In this document: positions 1 to 11,835 of the stretch, piece by piece
How the letters are laid out: every line of letters begins with the position of its first letter
How positions within the stretch are numbered: the stretch's first letter is position 1
Source: Alentia gelatinosa
Taxonomy: Eukaryota; Annelida; Polychaeta; Phyllodocida; Polynoidae
Reading direction: 5' to 3'
DNA: 64,000 nucleotides
NCBI GenBank assembly: GCA_950022655.1
Contig: OX465581.1
Coordinates: 29,607,300 to 29,671,299 of the forward strand
Made by a program: the position numbers and the translations under genes
Notes under the pieces: model-generated
The model's database searches: none
Seen by the model: only the letters and a program-made list of their open reading frames with translations
Told to the model about the DNA's origin: nothing

Positions 1-1
1 C

Positions 2-430
2 ATTGAATGCCTGACCCTGAGAGTGGCTAAACCTAATAATAAAGTCATTATTATCTTGGCTTGTTACCGCCCTCATCAGGGATCCATGGACAATATTTAC
101 TTCAATGCTTAGTGATATCCTTCTAGCAGATGGACAAAGAAACTACGAATTATGGGTGGTGGGGATTTGAACTTCAAGCAATACGATAGAGAAGATCCAA
201 AACAGAGAACATAGTTTAAATCAATTAATTGAGGATGTGACCAGACCAAACAAATAGGGAGGCACTTTGATCGACCATATTTATGCGACCTGTCCCTATA
301 GGCTGTCATCTGGTGTTAGTAATATTGTATTAAGCGACCATCTTCTTATATGGACAAAGAGAAAAAAGCCAAAGAATGGGTCTAGGAAGGTTTCCTTTTC
401 TCGTAGGTCTTATAAACATTATTTGTACTA
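2..430 (+). pseudogene. LINE apurinic-type endonuclease domain remnant
   Basis: Conceptual translation in more than one frame gives the C-terminal half of the endonuclease domain of a non-LTR retrotransposon ORF2. From 2 it reads IECLTLRV then ACYRPP, up to a stop at 110. After a frame change there is VVGDLNF (a GD-x-N motif) near 150-180. After another change GTLIDHIYATCP and LSDHLLIW follow at about 261-355; the SDH triplet is the usual catalytic-histidine motif. These pieces fall in the order expected for a CR1/L2/jockey-type endonuclease. Stops and frameshifts mean it cannot be expressed intact. The element is cut by the left window edge, and no RT domain follows directly, so it is 3'-truncated or interrupted. 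Confidence 0.75.
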
Positions 431-1014
431 CTTTTTGCTTCCTATTTGACTGTGTGCTCATAGAAGAAACTTTGCGAAGCTAAGAAAAAAAGAGAGAGAA
501 AAGGCCTGTTAAATTCAATTAAGGAGAGTGGTGACAAAGTTGAGGGGAAAAGGTACGGGGTCATCCATACAGCACGTACGCAGAATTTCGGACCCCCCAC
601 ACACACACCCTCCCGATCGTGTACGCAATAGAGCAAAGAGGGAGCATTCGCATATTTCCAAAATCTTTGACCCTCCACCCCCTTTAGTGCCTACGTACTT
701 CATGGATGGCCTCTACGCGTGGAGGAATCTAAAGTCCATTCATATCTATCGCATTTAGGTGTAGGTAACTTGACAATAACAACTCCAGGAATAATACGTA
801 CAGTCGGAGCATTTATCATTAGAAAACGACGTATATAATCTAAATCTAACAAACTTTCTGGATTCATTCTATGAATTGGAGCCAAGCGTAATGGGAGGTC
901 AGTCCGTGACAAGAAATTCAATATATGACACCTGAGAATGACTTTCATACTAGTGTTCATGCACCCGTCATTAGTCACTAGATAATAATCTACATTCTAT
1001 ACAGGTAAGTTTCT
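431..1014. other. unassigned stretch, no gene seen
   Basis: Mixed-composition DNA with a short CA run near 595-608. Open frames on both strands are short and have no recognisable domain. I see no exon, RNA gene or transposon end. Confidence 0.5.
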
Positions 1015-1017
<3 letters not shown>

Positions 1018-1087
<70 letters not shown>

Positions 1088-1137
1088 GGTATGTAGGTAT
1101 ATATATATATATATATATGTGTGTGTATGTATGTATA
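1018..1137. repeat. TA / TATG compound microsatellite
   Basis: A TA run of about 67 bp at 1018-1084 is followed by a GCAGGTATGTAGG spacer, a second TA run to about 1118, and GT/TATG units to 1137. The Tyr-Ile-rich open frames on the minus strand here are translations of this repeat and are not genes. Confidence 0.95.
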
Positions 1138-1590
1138 GCTTATGTATACATGTATATATTGATATATATGTATATAATTCCAGCTTCGTCTCATCCACAC
1201 CCATGAACTGCACTTGCTAGCTATATGTACATGTATATCACTGGGGAAGGCACTCGATCTTTTATATCACACAATTCATAGCTGCAAACCTTAATTTCCC
1301 ATTTGTGTCACTTTGATATTACTGTTGTCAGCGTGGACATGGGACCAGCGAAATGCAAAATATTCATCTTGGAAATTATGAGTACATATATGGAACGATA
1401 ACTATAGGGAGCATAATTAGTGAATTTCGTGTTTTGTGTTATTCTTACTTCACAATTACTGACATTTATTAAGCTTCTAGACATTAATGTGTAGCCATTA
1501 ACGCAATACATTATACATGTGCATGGAGCGAAAGACATGCATGGTGAGGGACATTAGTCGGCATTACTGTTACAGCTTCTCTTTGTGAGA
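1138..1590. other. AT-rich stretch, no gene seen
   Basis: AT-rich DNA without recognisable coding content, RNA gene or repeat boundary. Confidence 0.5.
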
Positions 1591-2940
1591 GAAAAAAAGA
1601 TAAGTTATTTTCCTTAGCCTTGGAGAACAGTCAATCCGCTGCAGGTATTACACCGTCAAAGACTGGCGAATGCCCGACGGTGAGGATTTGTCTATCATGA
1701 CGATGCTGCACTTTCAAAAGTTTCACATCTGAGTGGTTCGTAGAGAGCCGTGTGTGTTGTACAAAGAGGGGAGACGTGTCTGTGAGGGCCATGCACCCCT
1801 CCAGGCCACACTTTAACGTCATCAACCGTCACCTTCCTCCCTCTGCATGCTCTGCTTTGTCACCGCCTACTCTCAGACCTTTGTCTTTGAGCGCTGCCTG
1901 CAGGTTGCACCATATGGAGGCCTGGCTTTTGAAGAGTCCCTCATTAACACCTGTCTTAGAGAGGCGCTCAGTATGCTAGCTACTCAAGGTGTGCCCCTCT
2001 GACTATTAACTACACAGCAAACGGCCTGCGCTGACGCCTCCAGAAACGCAACAGATGCCAGGATTGGGGTGTGTGGGGTGGGAGGTGGGGAGGGAGGGGG
2101 CTGTCGGCGACATTTTGCTTTTTGCCGAATGTAGGCGCCTCTAGTTGTTGATTGTCAGCTAAAGGCATCCTCTTCCCTCTTTTCCAAAGAAGATGATTAC
2201 GAAAGACGGGTGAATTATCTCATTAGTAATGGGCGATAATAGATGAAGGGAGCACTGGCGGGCAGATTAGCTACCGTGTCGCTTGATTGTTCTTAAAAGG
2301 ATATCTAGGCGGCGGGTCTATTGGCGGGTGGCATAACTCATCGCATTAGTGACGGCAACAATTGCTGTCTTGAGGCGTCATGATTTATTTCTATTAGCTC
2401 CTTCTGAAATGTTTCCTTATCGGCGGGACCCGCGCTTCCTCCTGCGTTCGCGGCCATGCAATTAAATCATCGCTCATGTCGACGCAAGAAATGCACCATA
2501 AAAGATTCATCAGAACAGGAACTTTATTGTGCCTCGATGACTTGTTGGACTGATGTTTTCTATTCAATTAAGGAAACACTTTTAAAGAGACGCGATCACA
2601 CGATCAGGCCCTTTCTCTCCGCTCACACGTAAAACACAAAAATTGGCAACACTTGTTTTGTCGTTATCTGAGGCCTCGAACGTCGGTCGTAATTATTGAA
2701 AGGGAAGTCTGGCATTAATGTCTTTTGATCATGAATGTGAAATTAAAAGAAACCAATCTGTGTGACAGAGTACAAGGGGTGGCTGTACTCCTGCAACTCA
2801 AGTGTCATTTCTGTTCAATTATCCAAAGCTGGCTCCAGAGCTATTGCTTTGCTGCTTGATAAGTTCTCATTAAGTATGTCATATTGCGGGGGGAACCATT
2901 CAAGTTGTATTGTAATCTGGAATATGGCCTGAACGTGTGG
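1591..2940. other. CpG-containing low-copy block, candidate regulatory DNA
   Basis: Richer in CpG than the flanks and without transposon similarity. Around 2140-2480 it contains dense homeodomain-type cores (CATTAGTAATG near 2221, GCAATTAAATCA near 2458) and a PBX/MEIS-like TGATTGTCAG near 2150. Open frames are short. By composition it resembles conserved non-coding regulatory DNA, but conservation is untested. Confidence 0.35.
2074..2100 (+). other. G-quadruplex-type G-run cluster
   Basis: At least four runs of three to five G separated by one to three bases (GGGG-T-GGG-A-GG-T-GGGG-A-GGG-A-GGGGG). This satisfies the usual intramolecular G-quadruplex pattern on the plus strand. Confidence 0.6.
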
Positions 2941-3224
2941 AATCCACACAAGGGTATGTGGGAGGATGAGACAGGCAAGGATGGATACATTATATATATA
3001 GACTGGACTAGTTCATTTATTGTAATTTCATTATATCTCTATCATTTAGTTGATACATGATAAGGCTAGTATTTTACTAGAGATGTGTTATTTCCACGAA
3101 CGTATTTAATCAGCAATTTAGAGTCATATTGGAAGCTACTTAGGAGAGAATAGTTGAATGCAACATTAACCAATATAAAGTCAAAGAGTCAAATTTCGCA
3201 ATTTGATGAATGAATGTGGCTACT

Positions 3225-3468
3225 CGGCGTGGCCAGACCTGACCATACGACACAAACACTGACGTCTGACACGCTGAGGCCCCGGCACCTGTACAACAAA
3301 GTGGGCAGCATCACGTGACTGCCCTGTGACAATGTCCAGTCGAGAACGCCTCAGCAGACACAACAGATGTGTCTGTCAGGACCCGACCATTTGTCATCTC
3401 GTGTTTTCTTGGTTCTGTGCGGCCCGGCGCACCGACCAATGAGCCGCGGGGTGTCGCCACAGTCGACT
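3225..3468. promoter_or_regulatory. CpG-containing block with E-box and short palindrome
   Basis: GC-richer than its flanks. It contains TCACGTGA (3311-3318), a full bHLH-Zip E-box, and a perfect 8-bp-arm inverted repeat CAGACACA/TGTGTCTG with a 5-bp spacer (3355-3375). An inverted CCAAT box (as CCAAT on plus) lies near 3436. There is no downstream coding exon to make this a proven promoter. Confidence 0.25.
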
Positions 3469-3487
3469 CCCCCCCCCCCCCCCCCCC
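3469..3487. repeat. poly-C tract
   Basis: Nineteen consecutive C residues. Confidence 0.95.
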
Positions 3488-4174
3488 ACACTCCCTCTTT
3501 TTTCTCCCTGGTCAGTCAGCTCTGACTTACTTGTCGTATAAATGAAAAAAGAAAACATAAACCAGGATGAAATTCATTTCGGTTCAAAAATGTTGGCTCG
3601 GCAGAGCTACTACGATAAACATGAACATGATGTGAATGAACAATAACTGGTGGGTCATGAAGAAAGACCTTCAGGTTACAGACAGAAGATATTAATCGCG
3701 AGTTGAATCTTTCCTTCTTTAATAGTAGATTAGCTGTCTGTAAAATAATCTATAATGACAAGATACAGTGGCAAGCAACCTCTTAGATGTATCGAATGAA
3801 TAAAATGTAATGATACCTGTCCCCAATTTAAATAGAAATGGTAGTAAATGTGTACACTAAAACGGTGCATCATCTGAACCTAGTTTAACGTAGTGTTAAA
3901 ATGTACTCGCAAATATAAACTGGAACAAATTCCGAATAATTATAGATATTCCAATCAATGGTGATACAGTAAAGTCGGGTATTTAAGATTTCTCGAAATT
4001 AAAAGGTATCCTACTAAACATGCAAATTAAAATATGAACTAGAAAAGACTGATTGGGATAAAGTACTACATTGTGGTACTGCTGCTTAGAAATGGGCATA
4101 TTGTGCAATATATTGGGCATATCCTAGACCAGACCAATATGTCCCTATAAATATTACACTATTAGAGAATCATA
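3488..4174. other. AT-rich stretch, no gene seen
   Basis: AT-rich sequence upstream of a LINE remnant. The last 150-200 bases may be more of that element, but I could not align them with confidence. Confidence 0.4.
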
Positions 4175-4915
4175 ACAGCCCTGGATGAATAATGATATAC
4201 TGGAAACAATAGCTGTAAAAAAATCTCTTTATTACTTTTCCAAAGCAAGCTCATCGAAAAAATTGTATATTCTGAATTGACAACCTATCTCGACCAGAAC
4301 AATATATTAGTAGATAACCAATCGTCTTTTTTTTCAGAAAGAATCACTCTACTATAGTCTGTATAGCTGAACTAACTGATGAAATTTGACAAAACCGTGA
4401 TATTGGTAAATCAACTGTTGCTACCTTCGTCGACTTCCGAAAGGCTTTTGACACAGTGAACCATGTCATAATCAAGCAAAAAATGAATAGGGTATACAAA
4501 ACATATATCGTCTAGGGGGATGTTAATTTTGTTAAATGTAATCTTTCGAAATCATGTACACAGATGGAAAAAACTTCAGAAGTAGTATCAAAACAGCAGT
4601 TGAGAAACTCCAGTGTGATGCAAAAATGACATATTTGAATGATAGAAGAACAGGTCACATAAACAACTTTATTTACAAATGGTCCAGATGTAAACAATTT
4701 GTAGAGGGAGGTAGAATAAGTAGAGCTATCGACTACACCACTGTGTCTTACCTCATATTCTCCCGTCAATGCTGGGGATGCACCTCTGTTGAAAATGTAC
4801 AAAATGTCAAATTGTTCGCTTATGAAAAGGCGGTCCAATGTCATGGTTTTAGTTCTGGAATAATCTTCTGATCTGATCGTATGAAGTACCGAAAGTTACA
4901 AAGAGTTCAAAACTC
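4175..4915 (+). pseudogene. internally deleted LINE reverse-transcriptase remnant
   Basis: Translation fragments in several frames follow the order of a LINE ORF2. A linker PWMNNDILETIAVKK (about 4179-4225) precedes the N-terminal RT segment IVYSELTTYLDQNNIL (about 4261-4310). RT motif A appears as FVDFRKAFDTVNH (about 4424-4462). At 4554 the frame reads YTDGKNF, best explained as a mutated YADD (motif C) followed by TAVEKLQCDAK. The thumb-like QCWGCTSVENVQ lies near 4770-4800 and KLQRVQNS near 4885-4910. The GVPQGS block expected between motifs A and C is missing, so a deletion has joined them. Stops and frameshifts make it a dead copy. A possible tail, AATAAAG followed by ACAAACAAACAAA, lies at 5304-5333. 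Confidence 0.7.
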
Positions 4916-6400
4916 TCACCAAAAATATTATGATTGAAAGTATACCAACGTTTTAAAAAAACAAACAAATAAAAACCACACCTCAGAAGTATATGTAGTT
5001 TGTATATAGACAATGTAGATTGTTTTTACTGACTATACATCACCAATGACCGTTGCACGTCTCACTAGTGCAAATGTAAATATCTTATTGGATAATTTAC
5101 CTGAGCCGTAACATCAAGAGTACTCAAGCCATGGACTGAGTTCGAACTAAATGAGTACAATCCAAAACTGGGACGCACCTATGGCTATGGCTAGAATATC
5201 ATTGCGACCCAAGATCAACGAACACTATGTGATGATTGTATATCATACTAACTGTACATTAGGTGAAAATATGTATTAATAGATGAATATAAACAACTAG
5301 AAGCAATAAAGAAAACCTTAACAAACAAACAAATATTGAACTTGATGATAGTATCAATAGGTACCCGAAACTAAATTAAAGTATGTGTATCTTGAGGATA
5401 AATACAACTGTGCAATTCTCCTTCATAGAACTAAGATGCGAAGTACGATATCAAATTATTTCTATAACTAACAGTAGTGTCCATGTAGGTAATGGCGCAA
5501 TAGTAACTGCGCCATTACGTTTTAATTTCATACACTCTGTCTATAATCTACGTCCTACATGGGGAAGTTACATTATCTCTTCCTTATAACATAAACTTTA
5601 TACAAATAGATTCAACTAAAATGACAGTAATTTCCCTTCTCCGGGCAGAAACCATCAACCTCTACACTAAGAAATAGTTAGAATAAATTAAAAGGTCAAT
5701 ACCTTGATCATAATCATTAGGAAATATTGACATAAAAACAATCTTTATATCATGTATTGTAATTCGCATTCTCAGTGGAATGACTTCTCAAATATTGATT
5801 AGCACCAGTAAGCGTTTGAGTATATTATGTTACCACCTTCGTTCGTCTATTTCACTTAGAGAGTGGCATCAATAATTCTATTCATGAGAAATGCATATCT
5901 TTGCTGTTGAATGTCAAAAATAGAGGATGCATTCTGTCCTATGTCTGGTGAGAGGTTAAGTTAGTGGTGGTATTGTCCACTTTAATGTATATTAACTACA
6001 AGGATGACATAATTTATTCATAGCCTAATGGCACACCGATCGATAAATTACATCAGTCTGCAAGAACACAGTCGACTACAACGAAGAAGGTAGCATTTAT
6101 CTGTCAAAAGTGTTCCATTTTCTTAAATATTTAATTCCATTTTGATATATTGGTAGAAACGACAAAGTTGCATCTTGAAAGGTTCTATGCTAATTACGTC
6201 TATTAACGTAAAAATATGTTAGGTATGCATTGTCTATGCATGAGCTTTCAAGAAAGTCCCGTAATGATATTGTTACGACTATTACTCTTCTCATTGTGTA
6301 TATAATAAACCTACGTACATACTATGTTTTTAGCAGAAGGAAAGTCTAAAAGCGGACTACAGACGTCATCGAGTGAATGTTTAAATGTGAAAAATGGCGT
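4916..6400. other. AT-rich stretch, possible LINE 3' flank then nothing recognised
   Basis: The first 420 bases may be the 3' untranslated part of the preceding LINE, ending in an A-rich tail near 5304-5333. The rest is AT-rich with only short open frames and no recognisable domain. Confidence 0.35.
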
Positions 6401-6870
6401 TCCAAAGTAGTACACGACAGGTAAACGCCACACTTAACAGAAGTCAATGCTTTCAGGCTCAACCACCCTGAGAAATGCCTCGAGTGACAATTCTAAATCT
6501 ATAGAGTAAGCTTGGCAGCAGTAGACGTTTGAACACCTCAGGGACGGTATCAGCGTTCCCCATCAACAACGGCAGATGTCGACCTACCGGAAGGGAGAGT
6601 GGCGCATGCGTCAGGCACGCGCACCGGATACCAGCGTCTTACAATGTCGTCTGCTGCATCTTAGGGCTAGGGAGGGCGTCCATGACAAAGGGGGGCTTCC
6701 TCTGGGTCACCTGCCGTCCCACTTAACCCTTCATCTCCGGTGACCAATAACACTATAGAGTTTCATGGCCGTCGAACAGCCTACTCGTGAGCTGCCAGAG
6801 GAAGCCGGCGAACTTCCAGACACGGGCTGGATGCTTGCACCAAACGCCTTCAGGTGGTCTCACCTACAAG
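6401..6870. other. CpG-containing low-copy block
   Basis: GC- and CpG-richer than its surroundings, no repeat similarity, no recognisable coding frame. Candidate regulatory DNA by composition only. Confidence 0.25.
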
Positions 6871-7242
6871 GCTTCTTTCTAATTTGAAATTCACTGTCAG
6901 GCGTTATTTTTGAAAAACACAGAGGCAACTCAAGTCTTTGTCATCCAAATAAGTGAAGTCTTTCAGTGATTTAAGAACTTTGGGCGACTTAATTTACATG
7001 AAACCAACCTGGGGAAGTTTGTTTTCTGTTGGTGAAGTTTATTTTCTGTTGGTGCAGTTGCACTGAACTTGTGACAGACAAAAGACTTTTTCAATCAAGG
7101 GATTCTGTTGCGGCCTTTCTTTTGTGTTTGGACCTACAAACTCGACCAGATATACATGGCTGTCCACCAATAAAAGTGTCTTCTCCCAACAACACTTTTG
7201 TCGAAGGACTCATTTTCTGGAAAAATGGTACACTAAGACCTA

Positions 7243-7296
<54 letters not shown>
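7243..7296. repeat. ATT trinucleotide microsatellite
   Basis: Eighteen TAT/ATT units without interruption. The poly-Leu and poly-Ile open frames crossing it are repeat translations. Confidence 0.95.
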
Positions 7297-8780
7297 CAAA
7301 GAACCTATCCGGGAAAAATACACGTAAATTTCTGGCTAATCATCTTACCCCAGATTCCCTCTGGTTAGGCTCCGATTAGGCTCCGATTAATTACCCGGAC
7401 ATCCCGAGTATTGATCCTAGCTTGTTATTTCTCCAGAATACATCATCCTTACGCCTTGACGTTGCATAAGGGACGACAAAGCCGTTTTCACTGCCCGAAG
7501 GTTCTTGGACCCTGATTATATAAAGCGCATCTAATAACAGGGAATGAAGCCAATCACTACGATCCAAATCACCCCCTCATTATCTTTGTTAAATGAGAAG
7601 TAAACGCCTACAGACCGTGCTTATTGGACGCTGAGGATTAATTCTCCTTAGATATATCGATCTGCTAATCCCGGTAGTAATACGATCATAAACCTAGAGC
7701 ATAGGTTTTTGGGGTGAAGTTGACGTGCGGTTTAATGAAAACGGCCCTCTCTTCCAATAGAGTTATAATGTCACAAGTAGAAATGATAGAGCTGATGCAG
7801 CCATACTTTCCTTTTGTGGTTAATGCCATTCTGGAAACCCCAGAGAACCAACAAGGCCTGCAGGTCAACGGCCATCCCAGAGGACTGAGTCACGGTTTAA
7901 TGGTTTATTGTATTTGCTGCACAAACATTTAAAGCAAAGTACCCATAAACGCCCTTCTTGAAACAGATTGGATAAGCCCCTAGTGGCCGCTCGTCTTAAC
8001 CAGAACGAGGGCGTTGGCTTTATGGTGAGAAAGTTTAATCAGGTGAGAGTGCCTTTTTCCCATCGCGACACAAAGGCTCAGTAATAGCCTCGTCTGGTCA
8101 AGGGTAACATTCACCCTAGACATCTTCATCCCTCCAGTGGTCAGTGTCCGGTCGCTCTACCGGTCAGTCTCCAGCCGGGCTACACCACCTGTCCTTCTTA
8201 TGCCATGGCAACGGTCACCTTGGCCACCAAGCGGGCACCAGCCCCCGGTTGTTGGTTACCTAACAATGGCAAGTTGCCTTTGCACCTGGCTCGATGGCTT
8301 TATGTCTTAATTGCCCCCCATCGAGGCCCCCCTAATGTCCATCTTCTTTAATTGTGCTGCAGAATCCACATGCTGCAATCGATATTAGCCGGGGCCCGCC
8401 GGCCATTACCCGACAAGATTACGTACGACGGTATTCCCGCCAACGTCAGGGCCCACAACTCAATCAACTCTACCCGCCAAATCAAAGCGGTCGGCGGGTT
8501 ATTAGCTGTATTATCGCGAGGCCGGTGGGGGAGAAGCAGACGACATTCTACTCGCCCCTCAAACACCCGCGCGCAGCCCGTCCTTGGCTTAATTTGGAGG
8601 ATGACTGGAGGGGTGGTGAGGATAGGTGTGTGGGTGTTTATCTAGGGTGCTGCAGACGTGGCTTCCTGGGAGAGGCACGCCTGGAGTAATCAGAGGACAG
8701 GTGAGACAAGGTGCAATGAAGAATCCAAGCTCACCTAAATAAGCGATGAGGTTGCATGAGACGACCGCGAATTAACGGGC
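7297..8780. other. CpG-containing low-copy block
   Basis: Starts with a small duplication of TTAGGCTCCGA (7366-7390). The block is rich in CpG and free of recognised mobile elements. A 72-codon plus-strand frame at 7714-7932 has no recognisable domain. Near 8090-8220 several GGTCA half-sites occur, and an RFX X-box-like site sits at 8199-8212. Candidate regulatory DNA. Confidence 0.35.
8199..8212 (+). promoter_or_regulatory. RFX X-box-like site
   Basis: TATGCCATGGCAAC keeps a perfect right half-site (GGCAAC) and a degraded left half of the X-box consensus GTTGCC-AT-GGCAAC. X-boxes are bound by RFX factors, often at ciliary genes. The match is partial. Confidence 0.3.
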
Positions 8781-9279
8781 GTGAAGCTCACAGGGTTCAG
8801 ACTGGGGTAATATTTGAACTGGGCTTATCCCTGCTTGCTTGCGAAAGTAGGGACCTGTATTCGGACCTAGAGGGTATGCGCGTTGGAATCAATACCATGT
8901 AGGATTTTTTTTAAAGGATCGATTGAACCGTGAAGAATAATGAAGGAAGGATCAAGACCTGCGTCGTGAAAAAAATATTACCAAAAGTACATTACTTATC
9001 AGCATCAAGCCAAACAGACAAGGTTCAAATTGAATTTCTCTATATGCTACGATTTTTTGTCGTGTGTCCCCTTTTCTTTAGCATCGGGGAAAAATATTCC
9101 TACTTGGAATATGAGTGAGTTGCCTTAGAATTTGAACACTATACAGAATAAGCTAGCATCTGCGCCCACCTGAATCCCTACTGAGCTTTTTCCACGTCGG
9201 CTTTATTGACATGTCGGGCTGGCAGTACGGGTCGTCGGTATTCGTTTTCTTTGAGGAGCGGTTTCTAAGAAGGGTTCCC
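8781..9279. other. unassigned stretch, no gene seen
   Basis: AT-rich with one 62-codon plus-strand frame (8930-9118) that shows no domain. Confidence 0.4.
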
Positions 9280-9295
9280 GCATCTGATTAGGAGT

Positions 9296-9659
9296 GGTCA
9301 AAGAATGTTGCTGACCATCGGAGAGTGACTGCACCTGCCGTTGCACAAAAGAACACCCCCGGACGATGGCAGCGTCATAAGAATAAGACACACGGGGGTT
9401 GGGTGAAGGACCTCTCCGGGTCAGAGGGCGCAGGTCAGAGGTCATCCGGGGGAGTGGTCAGCTCGGTCGGACAGCTGGTCTGGGATTAGGTTGGTGTTTT
9501 TGTTGGCCACGAGGACCGTTGACCGGCGAGATAACCTCCCCGCGGTGACCATACAGCGCCACACGACGCCCGACACACACACCTTGCTGCCCGTGGTCAG
9601 TGGCGGGGTCGAGGCGGCGTTCGTCTGGTCAGCGCAGAGGTCACCAGGGGTTGTGGTCA
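9296..9659. promoter_or_regulatory. cluster of nuclear-receptor half-sites (GGTCA/TGACC)
   Basis: I count twelve GGTCA or TGACC pentamers in about 365 bp, starting at 9296, 9312, 9418, 9433, 9440, 9456, 9520, 9546, 9595, 9627, 9639 and 9655. Unbiased sequence would give about one. Two form a perfect direct repeat (DR1) at 9432-9444. GGTCA is the core of the half-site bound by nuclear receptors. The cluster may be an enhancer, or a degenerate short repeat built on TGGTCAG. No coding frame or transposon explains it. Confidence 0.45.
9432..9444 (+). promoter_or_regulatory. DR1 nuclear-receptor element
   Basis: AGGTCAGAGGTCA: two exact AGGTCA half-sites in the same direction with a one-base spacer, the DR1 arrangement favoured by RXR, HNF4 and COUP-TF type receptors. 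Confidence 0.5.
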
Positions 9660-9979
9660 GTCGCATACACAGGTAAATGAGGCTAATACATGGACCGCGG
9701 GGCACGACCGTAAGTTTATTTCAAATCCCCGTCGGATGGGCAGAGATAGGGCTTGAGGAAAGGGGTCATTAGGACGATACGTCGTAATTGGATGACGGTT
9801 TATCTCAAAGAATGCAAACAAAAGACGAAAAGAGACAGCTCGCATTTCAGAAAGAGTCCCCAGAAAGTGTGCAACATTGGCGAATTGATAGCAATATTCG
9901 TAGTTATAGCAAACGAGCGAATCTAAGTATGTATACACACGTATTATTTACCCAAACTAGACATTGAATGTTGTAGTGA
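9660..9979. other. unassigned stretch, no gene seen
   Basis: Transition from the GC-richer block to AT-rich DNA. No gene or repeat recognised. Confidence 0.4.
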
Positions 9980-10520
9980 GAAGCTGAAGAAAGTCAAAAC
10001 TACAAATACGTTGGAGTGAACATAGACAGCAGTATGAATATGGGGAGATTTATCTCAGATGTCACAAAAAGTAGTAATATGCGGATATTCAAGTTACTTA
10101 GTCACAAGGCGTTCAATGCAAATCCTATCACAAATGTACAAGCTATCATAAGACCTAAACAGACTGATAACGCAAACAGGGAACATGCAAAGGAGAAGTC
10201 AGAACAAACTAACATTTTCGCTACCTAGGATTAAAACTAGCTTTTACCTGCATTCAACCATATACAGAGTGCAAAGATAATGGAATGAGTTAGACACAGA
10301 ACCGCAAACTGCTCCCACAATCAAAGAATTCAACAGAAAGGTAAAACATAAGTTGTCTGAATATGACTGGTGTGTTGGTTGACAAATAGTAAACTCTTTA
10401 TCATCAATCATCTGTGAATAACTGTATATATTTGCTGATGTATCAATTGATGTAAGTGCTTCAGAGGAACACCTGCTACAGGCAGAACTGATACTTTTTT
10501 CTGCTAAATAAAAAAAAAAA
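9980..10520 (+). pseudogene. LINE ORF2 C-terminal remnant with A-tail
   Basis: From 9980 the frame reads EAEESQNYKYVGVNIDSSMN, the YxYLGVxID block just after the catalytic RT motifs of CR1/L2/jockey-like ORF2. It runs on through RFISDVTKSSNMRIFKLL to about 10140. After a frame change LPRIKTSFYLHST is followed by a stop inside what would be the RxxxxWN block, then WNELDTEPQTAPTIKEF and a terminal stop at 10380-10382. This is the usual C-terminus of such elements. AATAAA followed by about eleven A at 10507-10520 probably marks the 3' end. 5'-truncated, frameshifted and inactive. Confidence 0.75.
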
Positions 10521-10849
10521 TTCGGCTTTAGTTTACATTGTTTCAGTTTCAATTTTATCATGGGCTATTAACACATGTACTACAGTTTATTAAAGACAGA
10601 CCCCTCTTGCCATTATTTCATTGTACTGGTACTTTATTTGCGCGATATTTAGGTACAGTTTTATCCGTTCTACTCGAAAGTCCACGAAGCAGACTAAAGA
10701 ACGTAATTCTGACAATAAAGTATCTCGGTTTAATCAAATCACCATCCACCTATCCCAGAGGGGTTGAAATGGTAATGGCAATTTAAGTTGATTACGTTGG
10801 CCGAGTATCAATTCAGTATCCAATCATTGTTATGTAACGGAAAATATGG

Positions 10850-11420
10850 CAAGCAATTCTAAAGTACCGGTCTTTAGGTGAGTTAGCCATGTGTGGTTGA
10901 CCTAGTGTCCAGGCTGTCTGGGGTTGTTTTTCTGACCCCGCCCCTAACCCACTCAGCATCCAGGGTCGTGTTTGTCTGGCTGGAGCCTTGGAGAAAAGGG
11001 TAGGCAGAGGGGTAGAGGAGAGGGGGTCAGAGTGACCAGTGCCCAGTCCACCTGGCAGCCACAGATGTCGGCCCAAGGTGTAAATCACCGGGGCATTGTC
11101 CGCCAGTCAAGTCAGGGAGGGGTGAGGGTCGGTCGTGAGGGACGGGGGTTATTACCCTACCCTCACCCTTGCAACCTACCCCTTGGCATCACCCATCCCT
11201 ACAGAATACCTTTCTTGCCCTGATGAAATATAGATGTCGATGGCCAAGTAGGGCCTGACACTTGGCCGTGAGAGGTTACATGTGTACGTGGGTGCACGCC
11301 TCTTTACCCCATTCACGTGGTCGTCAGGGGGTTAAACCCCTCGGCACGGAGTGTGTCGTTCGAGGCCCATCACCCACGGAAACGAGCACATATTATGTCA
11401 CCCGCCATCACACACATCGA
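10850..11420. other. CpG-containing low-copy block
   Basis: GC-richer region with GGTCA/TGACC half-sites near 11026-11040 and G/GGT-rich strings near 11105-11150 mirrored by CCCTACCCTCACCC at 11155-11168, so a local hairpin is possible. Overlapping open frames on both strands show no domain. Confidence 0.3.
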
Positions 11421-11835
11421 TATCGCTGACTCAAGTTACAGAGGCACTTACAAACACGAGAAACCAATACCACTCCTGGGATCTTCCCTGTCACTGAGTG
11501 TCTCTTTTACTGCCATTTATAGACTATTATACGACATGTTCTCTTCGAATATACATACAACCCTGAGGTATAGAGCACCAGATTGTAGAAAGGGAATTAT
11601 AATACATCTATAGAATATACATTGGGGAAGGGATGCGTTTCAGTCTCAGACTCTGTCATTACTAGTGATGATGAATTGATGTTCAATTGGTTTGTTCCTT
11701 GTTTCTTTTGCATGGAAGAATAAGGAACGCTCACATCCATGTATAATGTTGTTCAAAGCCACGCAGTAAGAACTGCGGAAATACATGTATATCTGAAAAG
11801 ATTGTTATGATGAATCTAAAGATACAACGTAATTA
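11421..11835. other. unassigned stretch, no gene seen
   Basis: AT-rich; no recognisable feature before the hairpin element that follows. Confidence 0.4.

Noticed and set aside
971..1213. Tyr/Ile/His-rich minus-strand frames
   Set aside because: Translations of TA and TATG microsatellites.
7029..7379. 116-codon plus-strand frame with a Leu run
   Set aside because: Spans the ATT microsatellite; the flanking residues show no domain.
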